Assembly (NCBI GenBank): GCA_008933995.1
Contig: WARS01000029.1
Span: 17,421,131 to 17,485,130, forward strand
DNA: 64,000 nt
Reading direction: 5' to 3'
DNA from: Datnioides undecimradiatus
Taxonomy: Eukaryota > Chordata > Actinopteri > Lobotiformes > Datnioididae
Made by a program: the position numbers and the translations under genes. Below, piece after piece: positions 21,441 to 34,264 of this stretch; position 1 is the stretch's first letter, and each line of letters opens with the position of its first letter. Below the pieces are notes generated by a model that was not told the DNA's origin, searched no databases, and saw only the letters and a program-made list of their open reading frames with translations.

Positions 21441-24400
21441 GGTAAACATCTTTAAACTGGCAGAGCCAACACACAACCTGGCATGTATAGTGGCAGTATT
21501 CACACCAGAGCAAGAGCACATACGTATTCACAAGGTAAGGCAAGAGTTGGCCATCCCTGTGGCCAAACAGTGATTGAGACAAATGTAAATGAAATACTGA
21601 TCTTTGAAAACAGGGTTGCCTATAATATGTCATGCATAGAGTACAAGATGCAGAAGACATGCAGACAGAATGCTGAAACCTCTCACTTTTCAACCTGTCC
21701 AATTTCATGTCAAACCACTAGCTTACGTGTCTCATTTGACTCTTTCATTGGCTCCAAAATTTGATTTTAAAAAATAGGACCAATAAATGAAGGATATTAT
21801 ATATTATATTTTAAAAAATATATATTCAGGGCCAGTGAAAGAGTGACCAAATCTTTGAGCACATTCCTCTTAGAAGTGGCGACTATGAAAGCAGTTCATT
21901 CAGACTCCCATAGCTTTGTCCACGCGGTCATCTCAGCTCAACCACTTCAGTCTGACATGCAGTTTTGTTCACTTACCAAAATGCAAAATCAGCAGCGAAC
22001 AGAGAAGTAAAAATGTAAATAATAAAAAATAATAGTTTCTAACACAGAGTGTTTACATAAAGGCGGAAGCTAACACCTGAGCTCCTGAGACTGTAAATAA
22101 TAGCAAAACCAAAGACAATACAGGCTCATATTGAATGCATGCAACTACAGTCCTCAAATCACCACCTACTGAACAATAAAATGCCATTATATTCTCCAAC
22201 TAGCCATTGGGAGGCTCTACATCTTCTGAACTGACAATTTGTTACATAACTGAAATGAAAAGAACGTGTATGTTCTTCTAGGCACACGGTACAACTTTAC
22301 ACAGTGAGTGCAGGTTGGGAAATGGCCATTTTTACTATCAATTGTGTTCACAGCCACTTTGATAGCCCACTGATGACAATACGAGGGTGTTTTGCTTTAA
22401 CTTATACCTGTCTAATTTAGAAAAGTTGCAAAATGGCCAGTAGGTTTTGGGAATTACCCATCCATTGTAACCAACTGACAAATAAAATTCCCAGCTTTAG
22501 GTGGGTGTTCAAACCAAAAACAGCACCATGTGAAAACAGCACTGGTGGCAGATAAATGCTTCATTGATAAAAACAGTAAACACAATCTAGGAAGCCCTTT
22601 TACTATCCCACAGTGCTATTGTCAGTCTAAACACAAACTGGAAAGTAATGAAATCTGTTGTAACGTACGTACCGTCATTGACCTCATCAGGCTTTCTCCT
22701 CTTCTCATAGATGAAGATGATGGTCACCAGGATGATGACCTCGGCCACAATGCCAAGGAAGGGCCAGAGTGCAGCCAAGCGACTGCGGACGCGCAGGTGG
22801 ATCTTGTCGCTGGTTGTACCAAGGTCATTGGTTCCAGAGCAGACATAGTCTCCAATGTCGCTTTCAATGCTCAGGTCATTCACGGTCAGACTGGTCTTGT
22901 TAGGGGTGCTCTTGATCTCATATTTATCACTAGTGCCGTTGATGATAGGCTGAAGTTTAAGTTGAAGCAACAAGTTAATAGCGCAAATGTTAAGCACAAG
23001 ATGTACATCAGGTGACTTAAATGTGTAGCATCATGTGCTCTGGTTAAGAACTGTGGATCAAAAATATCATCAATAATTTTGTGAAAATAAAAATAATATG
23101 CTTTGGAGTTAGCTACCGTCTGGGTGCCATCTTCCTCTTTGAACCAGGTCCAGTCAGTGGGCAGTGGATAGCCATGGCTCACGCAGACCATCACAGCTTT
23201 GTCCTTCTCATTGCCATGCTCAGAGTGCTTATAAGCAGCAACATGGGGAAGTGCTACAGCAGGAAAAGAAACAATATTCAGTTTAGAACATTAAAGGTTA
23301 TAAACTGTCAAAATGAAATGTCCTCAATCATTCATCCTATAACAGCGGGCACATAAAAATTTGAAACAAAAAACCAACTGTAATGTTTCCAAAACTAGTG
23401 TCACAATAAGTTATATAGTCTATAGATCTGTAACTGTACAAAAAAAGTACCCCAATAAACACCACATTTGCAACAGTGTTAGTTAAAACTAAATAATAAA
23501 CTAAACATAAACATGGACATAGACTCTGAAATGTGTGGTGAAAGTAAAAGGATCTGTGAGTTTATTAACTTACTTTTCACTTCAATTGTCTGCTTCAGCT
23601 CTGTGTCAGTTGTGAACACACATTCATACTTTCCACCAGAAGTGTGGGTGATCTTCTCCAATCTATAGATGGAAAGATTAAGGATTTAAGAACACTTTGC
23701 AACCCCTGAAAACAGATATACTTCTATGTGGGAAGCTCACAACCTAGCACATAGCAGGCGGTGACTTCCAACCAATCCTAGTGAAGTCACATTATTGACA
23801 GTGAATTGTTTTCCACTTAGCTAAGTAGAAAATTCACAATAAAACCCTGTTTATGCTCAAGAGCCAGGGTGAAAATAAAGCTGCTTGTCCATGCAACAAA
23901 TATTTCAAATTTCCCCTGGTAATCACAATCCCACTTTTGTTTGGTGCTGCTGTAGAGCACAGTCCTGCCCGCTCTCTCTAATGGGGAATTAAGGTCAGAG
24001 CAAGTGAGCACACAGCTAGGGGCGTTTATCCCTGCTGCCAAGACTACCAGCAAAGCTGCACTACTGCACGGCCCATCTCTCTGCTACTCTAGAGCACCAA
24101 ATGCTTGAATGGTGCCCCTAGCTCTGCTGCTAATGGAGGGAGCCAGGGAGGAAGGGAGGATAGTGAGGGGGAAGGGACAACGGGTGAGCAAAAAAGCAAA
24201 GTGAAAAGGAGAAAACATTAAAGGATAAAGATGGCAACTGACTGTAACAGGGCTGTAATAATAAATCAGAGTAAAGAAAGGAGGAGTAAGGAAAGACTAG
24301 AGCAAGAAAAGAAGCTCTCTTTTAGGCTGAGAAATAGTTTAATCTTTTATTATTAATGGCCAGTCTTTCAGTCCATAAGATGCACTGACGCACTGAAACC

Positions 24401-26986
24401 AACTGGGCTTGCCATTTTATTGTATGGTTTATTCACTCAGCACTACTGATCTGTGAATTTCATAGCCATGCAAAACAAAAACATACATCTTTGAAAAAAA
24501 TTTTTTAGCAAATAAAACAGATACTGATTCTGAAATTACTGTAAAGACTGGTATATTCAAGACAAAATACACGATATACCAGAGGATGGATGCCTTTATT
24601 GTACCTTATTAACTGCAGGGCAAATTTGCCCATATGGCACAGTTGGATGGATATACTTACCGGAGAACAGTGAATGGAAGGGCATTGGTGGACTTGGAAT
24701 CTTCAATGACTTTTCCATTGTGCAACCAATGGGAGCCCTTGATGGAAGGGCTGGGCTCTGTCAGGTTGCAGGTGAGGACAGCGGAGGTCTGGTTGCTGAC
24801 CTCAGTGGGATCAGCAATGATGTTTGGGGCTTAAGATAAAAGAAGGAAAAATGAATTATTAATCATATTTTTTAACACGTCAAATTCTCCTCATTGGCAT
24901 TAAACAACACTGCTGTTTCAGACATTAATGCTGCCCTATAAAAGGTAAAACACACAGTACCTACATGTTTGGCTTGGTATTGTATTAAAATACATAATTA
25001 TCACTGAGTTTCTTATTTTTAAAGACGGAATTCAATTTACATGTTGTCTCGACACTCAACAGTTGTCTTCACAGAACTGACATATCCAAATGTCTTCGTG
25101 TATACCACGTAAAAGAGAGATGTTCACTCACTAATGAGCAAAAATATAAAAAAGTAAGCAGGGAGTAAACTGATAACATCTAAGATCACAGCACTTGATG
25201 GTTTCTCCCTTCTTCTTGCTGTCACCAGGGCTGATATACAGCATGTTATTTTTGAGACAACTGTTGAGTTTTAAGTAATCAACTTGATATTGAAGAATTC
25301 CCAAGCCTTTCACGTTTCCTTTCACTTACCAAGTGCGAAAGTAAAACAAACCCGTTTTCACAAACCAAGTACACATTGTGACAAATGCACAGAAGTTGCC
25401 AAAAAAGACGGAGAGAACTCCCTTAAATGGGGAGATCTGTCCTATCAACAGCAGAACGGAGGGGTGAAGAGAGGTTGTACTGGAAATCTAATACAGACGT
25501 CTACAACAAGGCAACAGGGAAAAGAGCTTTTCATAAATACATGCAGAAGAAGCAACAAGAGGGAGATGATTTTTTTGGGCAGTTTCACTGCCAACCACAT
25601 GATACGATGTAAAGATTATTTTTACATTGTAAGTATTTTTGCCTTAATTGAGTGACGAAACTTACCAATTCTTTTAATTAATAAATACAAATAATACTGG
25701 ACCACAAGGTAGAAAGATACCCCATGGCTGAGAAAATATTTATAAGTTGCCATCTTCTGTGCAGTTCAGTAGGCTATGAGCCACAGGAACGGTCTACAAG
25801 CATTAACAAAAGGGGCACTGGCAATGTTAGTATAATTAAGGCAAATGCTAGCAAAATAAACATCTAACAAAGAAGCAATACTAATTAAGTAATCTGACAC
25901 CCCTTTTCTGTTCTTCTCTAAAGTATTAAACATTCAGAATTTTTCTCAGTTGAATAATTTTACTGCAGGAGCCATCTGCAAGTTTCCAACCTTATGACCA
26001 GTATTATTACAAGTAAACAATGGTGTGTACGCCTTGAAACAGGAAAAAAAGGCATCAGATTGAAGACATGTTTGTCTGGTAATGCAGGATTAGGGAGAGG
26101 CCCAGCCACACTTTGTGACAGGGTTTGTATTCCACTACAGGACAACCTTGGAGAATTTGTGGAGGGGAGAGGGACAGTGTTTACTGGGTACAGCAGGATG
26201 GAAAGGGTATTGAACTGGGAAGCATGGGACTTGAGTGTAACAGGAGCTGAATGTCCAGGACTTCACTAATGAGGAGATAATAGCCAGGCTACTTCTCCTC
26301 ATGCTTCCTCTGCAACTCACTTTCGATCACAATAATGTTTGCCTGCGAACGGATCCACTTGATTTTTGGCGTCTTCTTCAGTTCATTGCGGTCAGGGTCG
26401 TTGGAAGCGCGGCACTCATACGTGCCAGAGTCGTTGAAGTTGAGGCTAGTGAGGTGAATGGTGCTAGTGGCATGTGCTATGTATGTGGCATTTACTTGCA
26501 CACGGTCATTCTTTGCCCCGTCAAAGAGCTGGGTGAACGTCTCATTAGGCTCTTCACCCTCCACAAACCACCACTGCACCTCAGGAATTGGGTTCCCTAT
26601 CACCTCACAATGCAGCTCTGCACTGTCCCCAATCAGCTTTATCTGAGACAATGGAGACTTGATGAAGCCCGCTGAGCACAATTTACAGTCAGCCCAGCAA
26701 ACAGACATTTTAAGAATTTTGTATATGGGAATATGGTTTAAAACAAGCCAAGTGATTTCACGGACAGTAAAAGGTGGTGATGGAAGAAAGACAAGAAAAC
26801 AGGAAAAAGAAAGAAAAAGAAAAAGTTAATAAACACAAATGAGATGAAAATATGAAGGTAAGCACACAGAAAAAGCATAGATCAGAGCAACATGTCACTT
26901 AATCATCTTGGAAATGTTTTGATTGTTGATACTCTGACCCATTACAACAAAAATAAATGCCACATTAAAAGCAAATAGCAATCAAG

Positions 26987-27023
<37 letters not shown>

Positions 27024-30000
27024 GAGAGCACAGAGTCAAGATACTCTCAGTTTTTAGTTACATTTAACTCTCACACAGCTGCATTGCTCAAGTCTGCATT
27101 TGTGTTGCAGCTGAATTCTATTGAGTTACACTTGGAGGGGGTTCTCATATTGCATCCGACCCACAAATTAATTAGAGTGGACCAATCATGTCAATTAATT
27201 TTACCAATTCGTGTGGATTTATGTCAGTTTGCTAAATTTACATTTTCTTAAAACAAAATAACAAAAACAAAAAACATTAATAGTACCTACTAGCAAATCA
27301 AACCAAAACAATGTGCAATGGATGAAACAGAACATGTAGAGAAGAGCAGATGAGGTTGAAAAGAAAAACATTTCACACAATAAAATTAAATTAAAACTCC
27401 ATGAAAGCCTCAGGACGTGCACTAAGCTTTTTGGGGCTGGTGCCTTTTCTCTGCTGTGCCTTGCATCATCACAGCCCATTTTCTCAGAACATTCTGCCAA
27501 TGATTTAGTGCAGGTTTTGCAGATGTCTTCAATGTACATGAAAGTGAATACGATCGGTCGCTCCTCAGAGTGGCAAACGCAAACAATCAGCATCTGCCAT
27601 CAATGAATTCACAAGGGAAATAACACAAAAAAACGCTGCTGTTGTGCAACTGATTCAATACATATTTATAAAGAATACATGTATTCTTCTGAAAATAAAT
27701 GTGTTTAAATGAAAACATTTTTACAAACCTATTGCCAGATGATCGGATTATCCTGTGGGTGAGTCTGATTAGGCAGTGAAATGCTTTTTATGTTTGCAGG
27801 AGTGTACGAAAACATATTTTCTGCCTTAATGCTCCAAGACCATTGTTTGACAACATCACCTTTTGATGGATTTATTTAGTTAAATATCTGTTTCCTTTCT
27901 GGTGTTGCTGTACTCTAGATTCATAGCAGGTCAGGGAGGTTATAAACTTAGGTGGGTCCAGGGAAGAATAACATTCCCACACTGCTGGCTAAAGCACAGC
28001 AGGTTTGCTCCCCTCCTCTAAGAAAAATCCTAGTTCAACACAAAAAAGGGCAAAACCAGGGTTGGGCCCAGAGGATTCCTATATGTAAAACAAATATGGC
28101 AAAAAATGTTTAATTGTCTTCTATATCAGACTGTTAACTTTTTCTGACCTAGAAAGAAGGACAACTGTTGTCTAAATACCCTTTATTAAAGTATGTTTAA
28201 TTGCAAGTCAGTTTTAATTGGCACAGCAGATAAATTAAAGACAGACAAGACAGCCATGCTTGTGAACTTGTCAACAAGAGCAACAGTCTATATTTCATGT
28301 AACCTTTCCAGCTTAGTGGCTTCCCTACCATTATCAAAAGGTCACCTTCCTAGCAACACCTTCCAAACATGCTGTATGAAAGTTCAAAATTAAATATAGT
28401 CTAGGCCCTGGTCCCAAGTACATTTGGAGGTAAACTGAATGAAGCTTGACAGTGTAATTTACTGCCTATACCCCTCTGCTCTATAACATGAGAACCAGCT
28501 TCTTGTGTTGAGCCTTTTCAGGGAGCAAATTCCATAGTTGATATTCTATGTTGACATATGGTCAGCAACAAACGAAATGGCCTGAACAATGTACAAAGAA
28601 GTGAGTGGAGTGAAGCAAATAAACCCAAACTATAGGGAAACATGCTTTATCTTCATAGAAAGTTCATTTTTCATTGAATCAGCTGGTTGAAAATTAACAA
28701 CTCAAGCTGAAATTTACCCAGCCTTTTGAAAAAACAAAAAAGGTATAACAATGCCTAAAGCATGTAATCCCTGGGTCACTTTCAACACTCACAAAACAAA
28801 GTATATTGAAAGTTTCACACTGAGCAGGAAAAGACAGTACAATGCAAAGTCCTTTCAAATAGAAGATGGATGACAATGTTTCCAGAATGAAATGAAAACA
28901 GTGACATACATTGAAAAGGACACGTTGTTTAAAGAGGCTATTTCAAGCTCTCATTTGAGCCTCGTATCATTTAGTCAAGGCCACTGTTTGTAAGCAGCTA
29001 CTGATGAGGAGACAAATACCTGTGACCTTTGAAGTCTTATTTGAATAAGTGGAGTGCACCTATCAAGTGCTATCCTGACCAGCCACCATCACCGCCAGTG
29101 ACTGCTTAGACTGCGTGCTTTTATCGTTAAATGATAATTTTAGAGAGAGCAGGCTAAGCAGCTGAGTCTCAAAGTGGTCAGTAGCAAAATGAGCCCACAT
29201 TCAACACCATTTACCAAATTACTAGGACTAAAATGTGATTAGAGTGTGAAAATGGCTTTACCTGCATTTTTTAAACATAAAAAAGCTTACCTATGTGTCT
29301 GCTTTGTGACCCACTTTTCATGCCAAAGTTAAGCCAGAGAAGAAGCTGAAACTCAGGGGAAATCTAATTTTACTTCTGATCTACTCCAGAGCTGTCCTAA
29401 CCAAAGCAGGAAACACTGAGCGGCATAAGCGCTCCTTATATGTGTTTGACTAATAAGCACATGCGCATAACATTTATAAACAGCCTGAGTGCTGGTACCA
29501 ACTCTCTGCAAAATACAAGTAACCCCTACTCTTTTTTTAAAAAATCCATTTGAAAAACTGGTGGCATTTGATGTACAATCATAGTTTTACAACTTTGTCA
29601 CTGTGTTCTTGTCCATTTCTCTTAACTGACTATGGATGATAAAGCATAAAAGAGGAAAATGGCTCAGTTTGGGCACTTGTGTATACTTAAATGATTGTGA
29701 GCAACTCTTTCACTGAATACTCAACTCAATAGAAGAGAAAGTCTACCGATGCATTTATAAAATCATTCCACTGTAAATTCTGACATGAGAGAGTACATTG
29801 ATGTTTGAATCGGTTCCCTATGTGCAATTTTTGTAGAATGTATGCCCTGTCGTTGCGCTTTCAAACATACACTTACTGGGTTAAGACAATAGATAACTGA
29901 CAATGATCATAGGGTGGGTTAAAAAAAAAAAAAATAGAAAGAATGCTGATATTTGTATTACCAGCAGACACAAAATAAGCAATTCATGTACTTCCATGAA

Positions 30001-31186
30001 TGTTACTCCCACCCACATCCTGGGGGCATTTAAGTTTATACCAGGGATTATTCACTGAAAGCACACGTGTCCTTATTTCTATTATTTGCCATAATAACTG
30101 TCAAGGCAATGTTTGCACTTGTGTCACATGGCCCATCGAACGGTTAATAACGGTGAGCCCTGTAACCAAGCAACGAAGAGCTATGTCTTACTGAAATGTA
30201 AAACTCTTAACGTGGGTCAGTGGTGATCCAGGTCGACGAACTAATAGCGCGGATGGCCAGTTATTATGGATCAATGATAAGACCACCACAACAGACTTAC
30301 TGTAACATAATGCAGCAGAAAGCTCAGACTACTGTATCGTGACAGCTAATACACATCACGTGGATTGGGCCTACCATTGCTTGTTCACTGGATCTAACAC
30401 AACAGATGACTGTTAAATTTGAATAGGTCACTAGCTATTGCTAAGTAGGGGAAGCTAATATCGTTACTAGTCATGGCTCCGGTTCCTAAAAGGCTGTGAT
30501 GAAAGACTTACCAAATGACTAAGATTATTTTACCCTTGGGGTGATTTTGGAAATCGTGGCCCAGTTCAGAGAAAGACAGTTAACCGAATGTTAACGACTA
30601 ATGGAAAGCGGCTCTTTCAAACGTTTAACGACTACAGTTTTCAGTAACATCTGCAAACGTTTGTGAACCAACAGACGTTTTAATTTAGAATCTGGGCTCA
30701 CGTGACCAACAACATTTTCTAACGTTTGACATCAAAATTATCTTCTGTAAAAACACGACAGACGAAGAGGTTTAGTAAAAATAAAAACAGATTCAATGTT
30801 GATGCCGTTTAGTCACGAAACACCAGAATAGTCGTCCCAAGGATTTCGCGACAGCAAATTAGCTAAATGTGTCGCTAGCAATAACCTACGGCAATAACAC
30901 AACGCCTAACACAGCTAGCGTTGTTATGCGAGTTTCTTACCAACGCTGAAAAAAGGCGGTTTAAATGTTTTGAACTGGCATCAACTTTAAAACGATATTT
31001 GACATCAAAACACACAACTGTTGTTATGTTTACAAGGCAAAAGTCGAAATGAACATTTTTGTTGTTCGTAATCAGGGCAAAGTCTACATCTTCAACCAAC
31101 ATGGCTGACACAGAATTCTTACCTGTGGACGCATTGGCTCGCCAACAGCTCAAGAGAAGGGCACTGACAGCCCACAGTAACTTCAT
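20737..31186 (-). CDS. bsg: Basigin (CD147/EMMPRIN), complete
   Basis: Basigin is a type I membrane glycoprotein of the Ig superfamily. It escorts the monocarboxylate transporters MCT1/MCT4 to the plasma membrane and, in its long retinal form, binds the photoreceptor surface. Eight coding exons join in phase: 31186-31123, 26671-26321, 24829-24661, 23662-23574, 23253-23117, 22949-22673, 20928-20904 and 20797-20737. The full form is 390 aa (family long form about 385). Skipping the second exon keeps frame and gives 273 aa (common form about 269). Order: signal peptide, Ig0, Ig1, Ig2, one transmembrane helix ([20 protein letters not shown]) carrying the family's Pro and buried Glu that matter for transporter pairing, a basic stop EKRRKP, an acidic stretch and the C-terminus KNVRQRNSN. 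Glycosylation sequons occur in all Ig domains. Identity is secure; splice use is inferred. Confidence 0.97.
20904..20928 (-). CDS. bsg: bsg exon 7 (25-nt microexon, acidic tail)
   Basis: Between acceptor gctcag and donor CT|gtaagt lie only 25 bases. They read DDSGAAP after an Asp codon shared with exon 6. The acidic DD-S-G-A-P-L stretch matches the basigin tail. Because 25 is not a multiple of three, skipping would shift the frame. Confidence 0.88.
20929..22672. other. bsg intron 6
   Basis: A 1.7-kb AT-rich intron between the transmembrane exon and the 25-nt microexon. It has an A-rich run near 21410-21440 and no recognised element. Confidence 0.75.
22673..22949 (-). CDS. bsg: bsg exon 6 (end of Ig2, transmembrane helix, basic stop)
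   Basis: A 277-base exon from acceptor cttcag. It encodes the second Ig2 Cys (GDYVCSG), the juxtamembrane RVRSRLAAL, the single transmembrane helix with Pro and Glu, and [11 protein letters not shown], ending one base into the next codon at a gtacgt donor. Confidence 0.96.
23117..23253 (-). CDS. bsg: bsg exon 5 (first half of Ig2)
   Basis: A 137-base exon encoding [19 protein letters not shown], the first Cys of Ig2 in VMVCVSHG and the core Trp in [10 protein letters not shown]. Acceptor ctgtag, donor ACG|gtagct. Confidence 0.92.
23574..23662 (-). CDS. bsg: bsg exon 4 (second half of Ig1)
   Basis: An 89-base exon encoding [19 protein letters not shown] and ending VEVK-like ...TIEVK. It supplies the second Cys of Ig1. 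Acceptor tctatag, donor A|gtaagt. Confidence 0.92.
23663..24660. other. bsg intron 3
   Basis: A 1-kb intron that splits the Ig1 domain. It has a purine-rich stretch around 24120-24320 and nothing else recognisable. Confidence 0.75.
24661..24829 (-). CDS. bsg: bsg exon 3 (first half of Ig1)
   Basis: A 169-base exon from acceptor cttaag to donor CG|gtaagt. It encodes [22 protein letters not shown] and the Trp of GSHWLHNGK, the first Cys and core Trp of the Ig1 domain. Its first two bases complete an Ala codon after exon 1 or a Thr codon after the cassette exon. Confidence 0.93.
24830..26320. other. bsg intron 2
   Basis: A 1.5-kb intron after the Ig0 cassette. I see no repeat array, RNA gene or other coding signal in it. 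Confidence 0.75.
26321..26671 (-). CDS. bsg: bsg exon 2: retina-type Ig0 cassette
   Basis: This 351-base exon (acceptor gctcag, donor A|gtgagt) encodes the extra membrane-distal Ig domain of basigin-1. Visible features are IKSPLSQ, the Cys pair in AELHCEV and [14 protein letters not shown], the WWF core strand and the NET and NAT sequons. Both borders interrupt a codon after its first base, so the exon can be included or skipped without breaking frame. Confidence 0.95.
26672..31122. other. bsg intron 1
   Basis: A 4.5-kb intron between the signal-peptide exon and the Ig0 cassette. It holds a (TATC)9-like tetranucleotide repeat at 26987-27023 and one unrecognised 124-codon minus-strand frame (27593-27219). 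The rest looks like unique AT-rich DNA. Confidence 0.75.
26987..27023. repeat. (TATC)n microsatellite
   Basis: Nine uninterrupted TATC units in bsg intron 1. Confidence 0.95.
31123..31186 (-). CDS. bsg: bsg exon 1 (signal peptide)
   Basis: ATG in the context cagccATGA opens [20 protein letters not shown], a good cleavable signal peptide. After 21 codons plus one base a gtaaga donor follows. An in-frame ATG 17 codons upstream (31237) would bury the signal peptide and is less likely. Confidence 0.92.
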
Positions 31187-31430
31187 GGCTGATAATTTAG
31201 TATTTATTAAACCGTCGAATAGACGCGATGTTAACAACGACAGGCCAAATCTTCTTTTTCCTGTGAACGTCCGGCGAGATGTAGGAGCTCAATGTTTCAC
31301 AGTGCAGCCGACTGTAGTTGGTCGTCCTCTAGTTGCACCGCACGCACACGCCCTGATTAGCACGTACGCATGACGTTTGCTTAGAGGCGTGGTCACGCCG
31401 AAAGCGTTGGATTGGTCTTCACTTTGAAGC
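31187..31430 (-). promoter_or_regulatory. bsg promoter region
   Basis: Upstream of exon 1 the DNA becomes richer in CpG. A CCAAT box on the minus strand sits at 31411-31415 and a CACGCC/GC-type box lies nearby (ggcgtgg at 31386-31392). No TATA box is seen, as is usual for broadly expressed genes. Assignment rests on position. Confidence 0.5.
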
Positions 31431-33094
31431 TATTAGACTTACCTAATCATTATGTTCTTATGTAATTTGGCAAAAATAGACTCAATTTAATATCTTAAAT
31501 GTAAAAAAACAAATACAACACTTTCATATACTGGCTTTGGTCATACCCACTAATACTTTGTCGAGTTTTAAGCTGTTGTTTTTTTTTTTGTTTGTTTGTT
31601 TTTAAAGGATATAATAATTTCAGAGTATGCAGTGAAGCAGTGAAGATTTATCTGAATTTCAACTTCTTGGTTAAATTAGTTAAGATAATGTGCTGGATTT
31701 CATCTCTAGGAAACAGACAAAAACAGAAAATAGCTAATCCAATAGGCCAGGAGAAATTAATTTAGTATAAATATGATGCGTGACTGTATGGCTCACCTCT
31801 GAAGTATGTCAAAAGCCACATAAAGAAAGATGATGCAATCCAAATATTTGAGAGATGACACAATTCAAATATTGTGCTATAACATCTGCTGTAGGGTTAT
31901 TTGTCGAATGGATTAGAAGCAACAATGAAAAAACACCAGACAAGACATAAAGATGAAGTCCTGATAACCTGCTTTAGAGTCAAAAAATAACTTCAAAGTC
32001 TGTCACTAGAATTTTATCCTGGTGAGTTTATGTACAATTAATTTCAGTTAAGTATAACATGTATGAGGTGTGACAGCAAGAGTGCTGCAAAAACATTAAA
32101 TGCTATTTGAAATAATGTTTGTCACAAGATATTTTGTGTAGATTCCGAAAATCTACATTCACATTTAAGCAGCGACACTGAAAATATCAGCTTTCCACCA
32201 ACATTTTTAAGATCCAAATTGGTCGAATCTGTATGAACTAACCGTATCACCCACAAAGGCGACAATAAAGTGTTAATATCAATGAGTAATTTCACATTGT
32301 GAAGTCAAGCTCATAGCCATAAGTCTAGTGTATATATTCCAACAACAATCCCCGCAGATTAAAGGCCTTTGAATCAAAACCCCAGAGGAGAAAAGAGGTA
32401 CAATGTAGAGGAAATACACCCATGTGGCTAAACAATCAAAGGAAGTTGAATTTATTGGCTTATTGATAACATTAAACAGGCAAGTACCCTGTTGGAAGAT
32501 TTACTATGACCTCTGTTTACTATCTGCACGTCAGGCCTTGCTTTGAAAGTACAAAACAACCTCAGAACAGCATTATGCATTGAAATCAGCTCACAGCGGT
32601 GCTCACCAATGACATTATTGTTCCCTGGTTGATGCTTGGTTGTTTTAAGAGCCTTAAATACGGCATTAAAGGACAAATAATTCAGACTTGGAAACAGACG
32701 AGCACAGCCCAGAACTTGCCTGTTCTCCAAAAATGTTTACCATACTACCATTTCATTTATTTGGTTTACGGACAAACAAGTGACTATTTTTTCTGTTCAG
32801 TGCTAGCTTATGTGTACCACATAAAACATTTTGGGAAATTTCCTGCTTTTACTGCACCCCCATCACAACATCACCCACTGAGCACAGCAAAAGAAAACAG
32901 ACTTTGCTCCAGTGGTTGTTTACATACAAACAAAACACATTTTTGTTTTAAGTCTCTCAGTTCTTGAAACCAGTTCAATTTTACCATTTTTACCAATTTT
33001 ATTTGTATCTAAATCCATTTTACGACTACTGTTGCTCATGATAAGACCTTCAAGGATTATATATACACACACTGAGGATGCTTTACATGGGTTC
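31431..33094. other. Intergenic region between bsg and rnf126
   Basis: About 1.7 kb of AT-rich DNA between the bsg promoter and the rnf126 polyadenylation signal. No gene, RNA or long repeat was recognised. Confidence 0.6.
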
Positions 33095-33116
33095 TGAGTG
33101 GTAGCAACCAAACATC

Positions 33117-33122
33117 TTTATT
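33117..33122 (-). terminator. Polyadenylation signal of rnf126
   Basis: AATAAA on the minus strand, the first canonical signal after the rnf126 stop. It gives a 3' UTR of roughly 1 kb, which includes a short GT run at 33309-33330. Confidence 0.6.
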
Positions 33123-34084
33123 TTCATTTTCACTTTTTTTTTTTTTTAACATGATCATACTGCAAATCAATAGTTTTTCAACTGGCAACTTAAGAAAATA
33201 TTTAATTTACCTTTAAGTTAAAATGCACAGATTTACTGAAATGTTTCTAAGTGTTCAATGTGAAAAGCTGATCCACATTTTATGGTTAGAGATAAAGAAA
33301 AAATATCTTGTGTGGTGTGTGTGTGTGTGATAGAGAAATGGCTATGCACATCATTATCCAAACTGAATAAAATTACTGCTGCAACAATTCAAGTGCAAAC
33401 ACTGATACCTGAGGTGGTGTCAGGTAATCTTAAAACTCTAAGTGGATCTGGACTATAATAAAATCATTTTATAAGGTTTTGTAATTTTGTTTTTGGAAAT
33501 AAAGGAATCAAATGTAATATCCTTCCAAACCATGAGGAAACTCAAGTGCACACTTAAAAAGTGCACTACAGTGCACTTGGGGTCATTTTGTCTGTGAGAT
33601 ATGAATGCTACTTATAAAAAGGAATAACTGTACATTTCTTTTTGCTTCACTGACAAAAGTGGATCAGTTTAAATCATACAATTCTGGAGATTAAAAAAAA
33701 AAAAAAAGAACAGCAACTTCCGTGTTGTCCCAAGTCTTCTACCTTTGGATTCCTTTGTGTTGTCTTCCTGTTTGAGGTGAATCAGGCAGATCAAGCCTTT
33801 TGAAGTTTCCGTGGTTCTCAGCATCCTCCCTGACATAAGCTGCACTCCAGGCCTCCGCCCCTTCCTTTGTTCAGATTCCTGATGAAGGTGGGAGCAATAG
33901 GACGGGCAGAAATACATGGAACTCATGTATCGCTTAACCCCAAATCAGGCCTGAGTGCCTGAGTCCTGGCGAGATGCACTCGGGTCTCTACCCTACAGCA
34001 GGGAGAGACTGGAGGTCACCGCTCTGAAGTACAGCAGCCTAGGAGCTATAAACAGCTCTTAGGGTGATAAGGACAAATGATTCT

Positions 34085-34264
34085 CTATGAGTTATCGGTG
34101 GAGTTCTCATTGCTGGTCGAACTTGAGGACTGAGGGGTCGAGGAAGATGAAGAGGATGAGGAGGAGGAAGAGGAGGAGGTAAAGTTCATCCCTGATAGCT
34201 CTGGAGGGTTTGTTGCTGTGTTCTGTCCACTCAAGCTTTTCCTGCACACTGGACACGTGTCATG
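34085..34264 (-). CDS. rnf126: rnf126 exon 9 coding part (last RING Cys pair, Ser-rich tail)
   Basis: Begins [20 protein letters not shown] and closes the RING. It continues with a long Ser run and ends [11 protein letters not shown] before TAG. The Ser run comes from a TCC/TCT repeat, which may vary between individuals. Confidence 0.95.
   Translation of the reverse strand, partial: HDTCPVCRKSLSGQNTATNPPELSGMNFTSSSSSSSSSSSSSTPQSSSSTSNENSTDNS

Noticed and set aside
31059-31373. 104-aa plus-strand frame over the bsg promoter
   Set aside because: Antisense to the bsg signal-peptide exon; length explained by CpG-rich composition.
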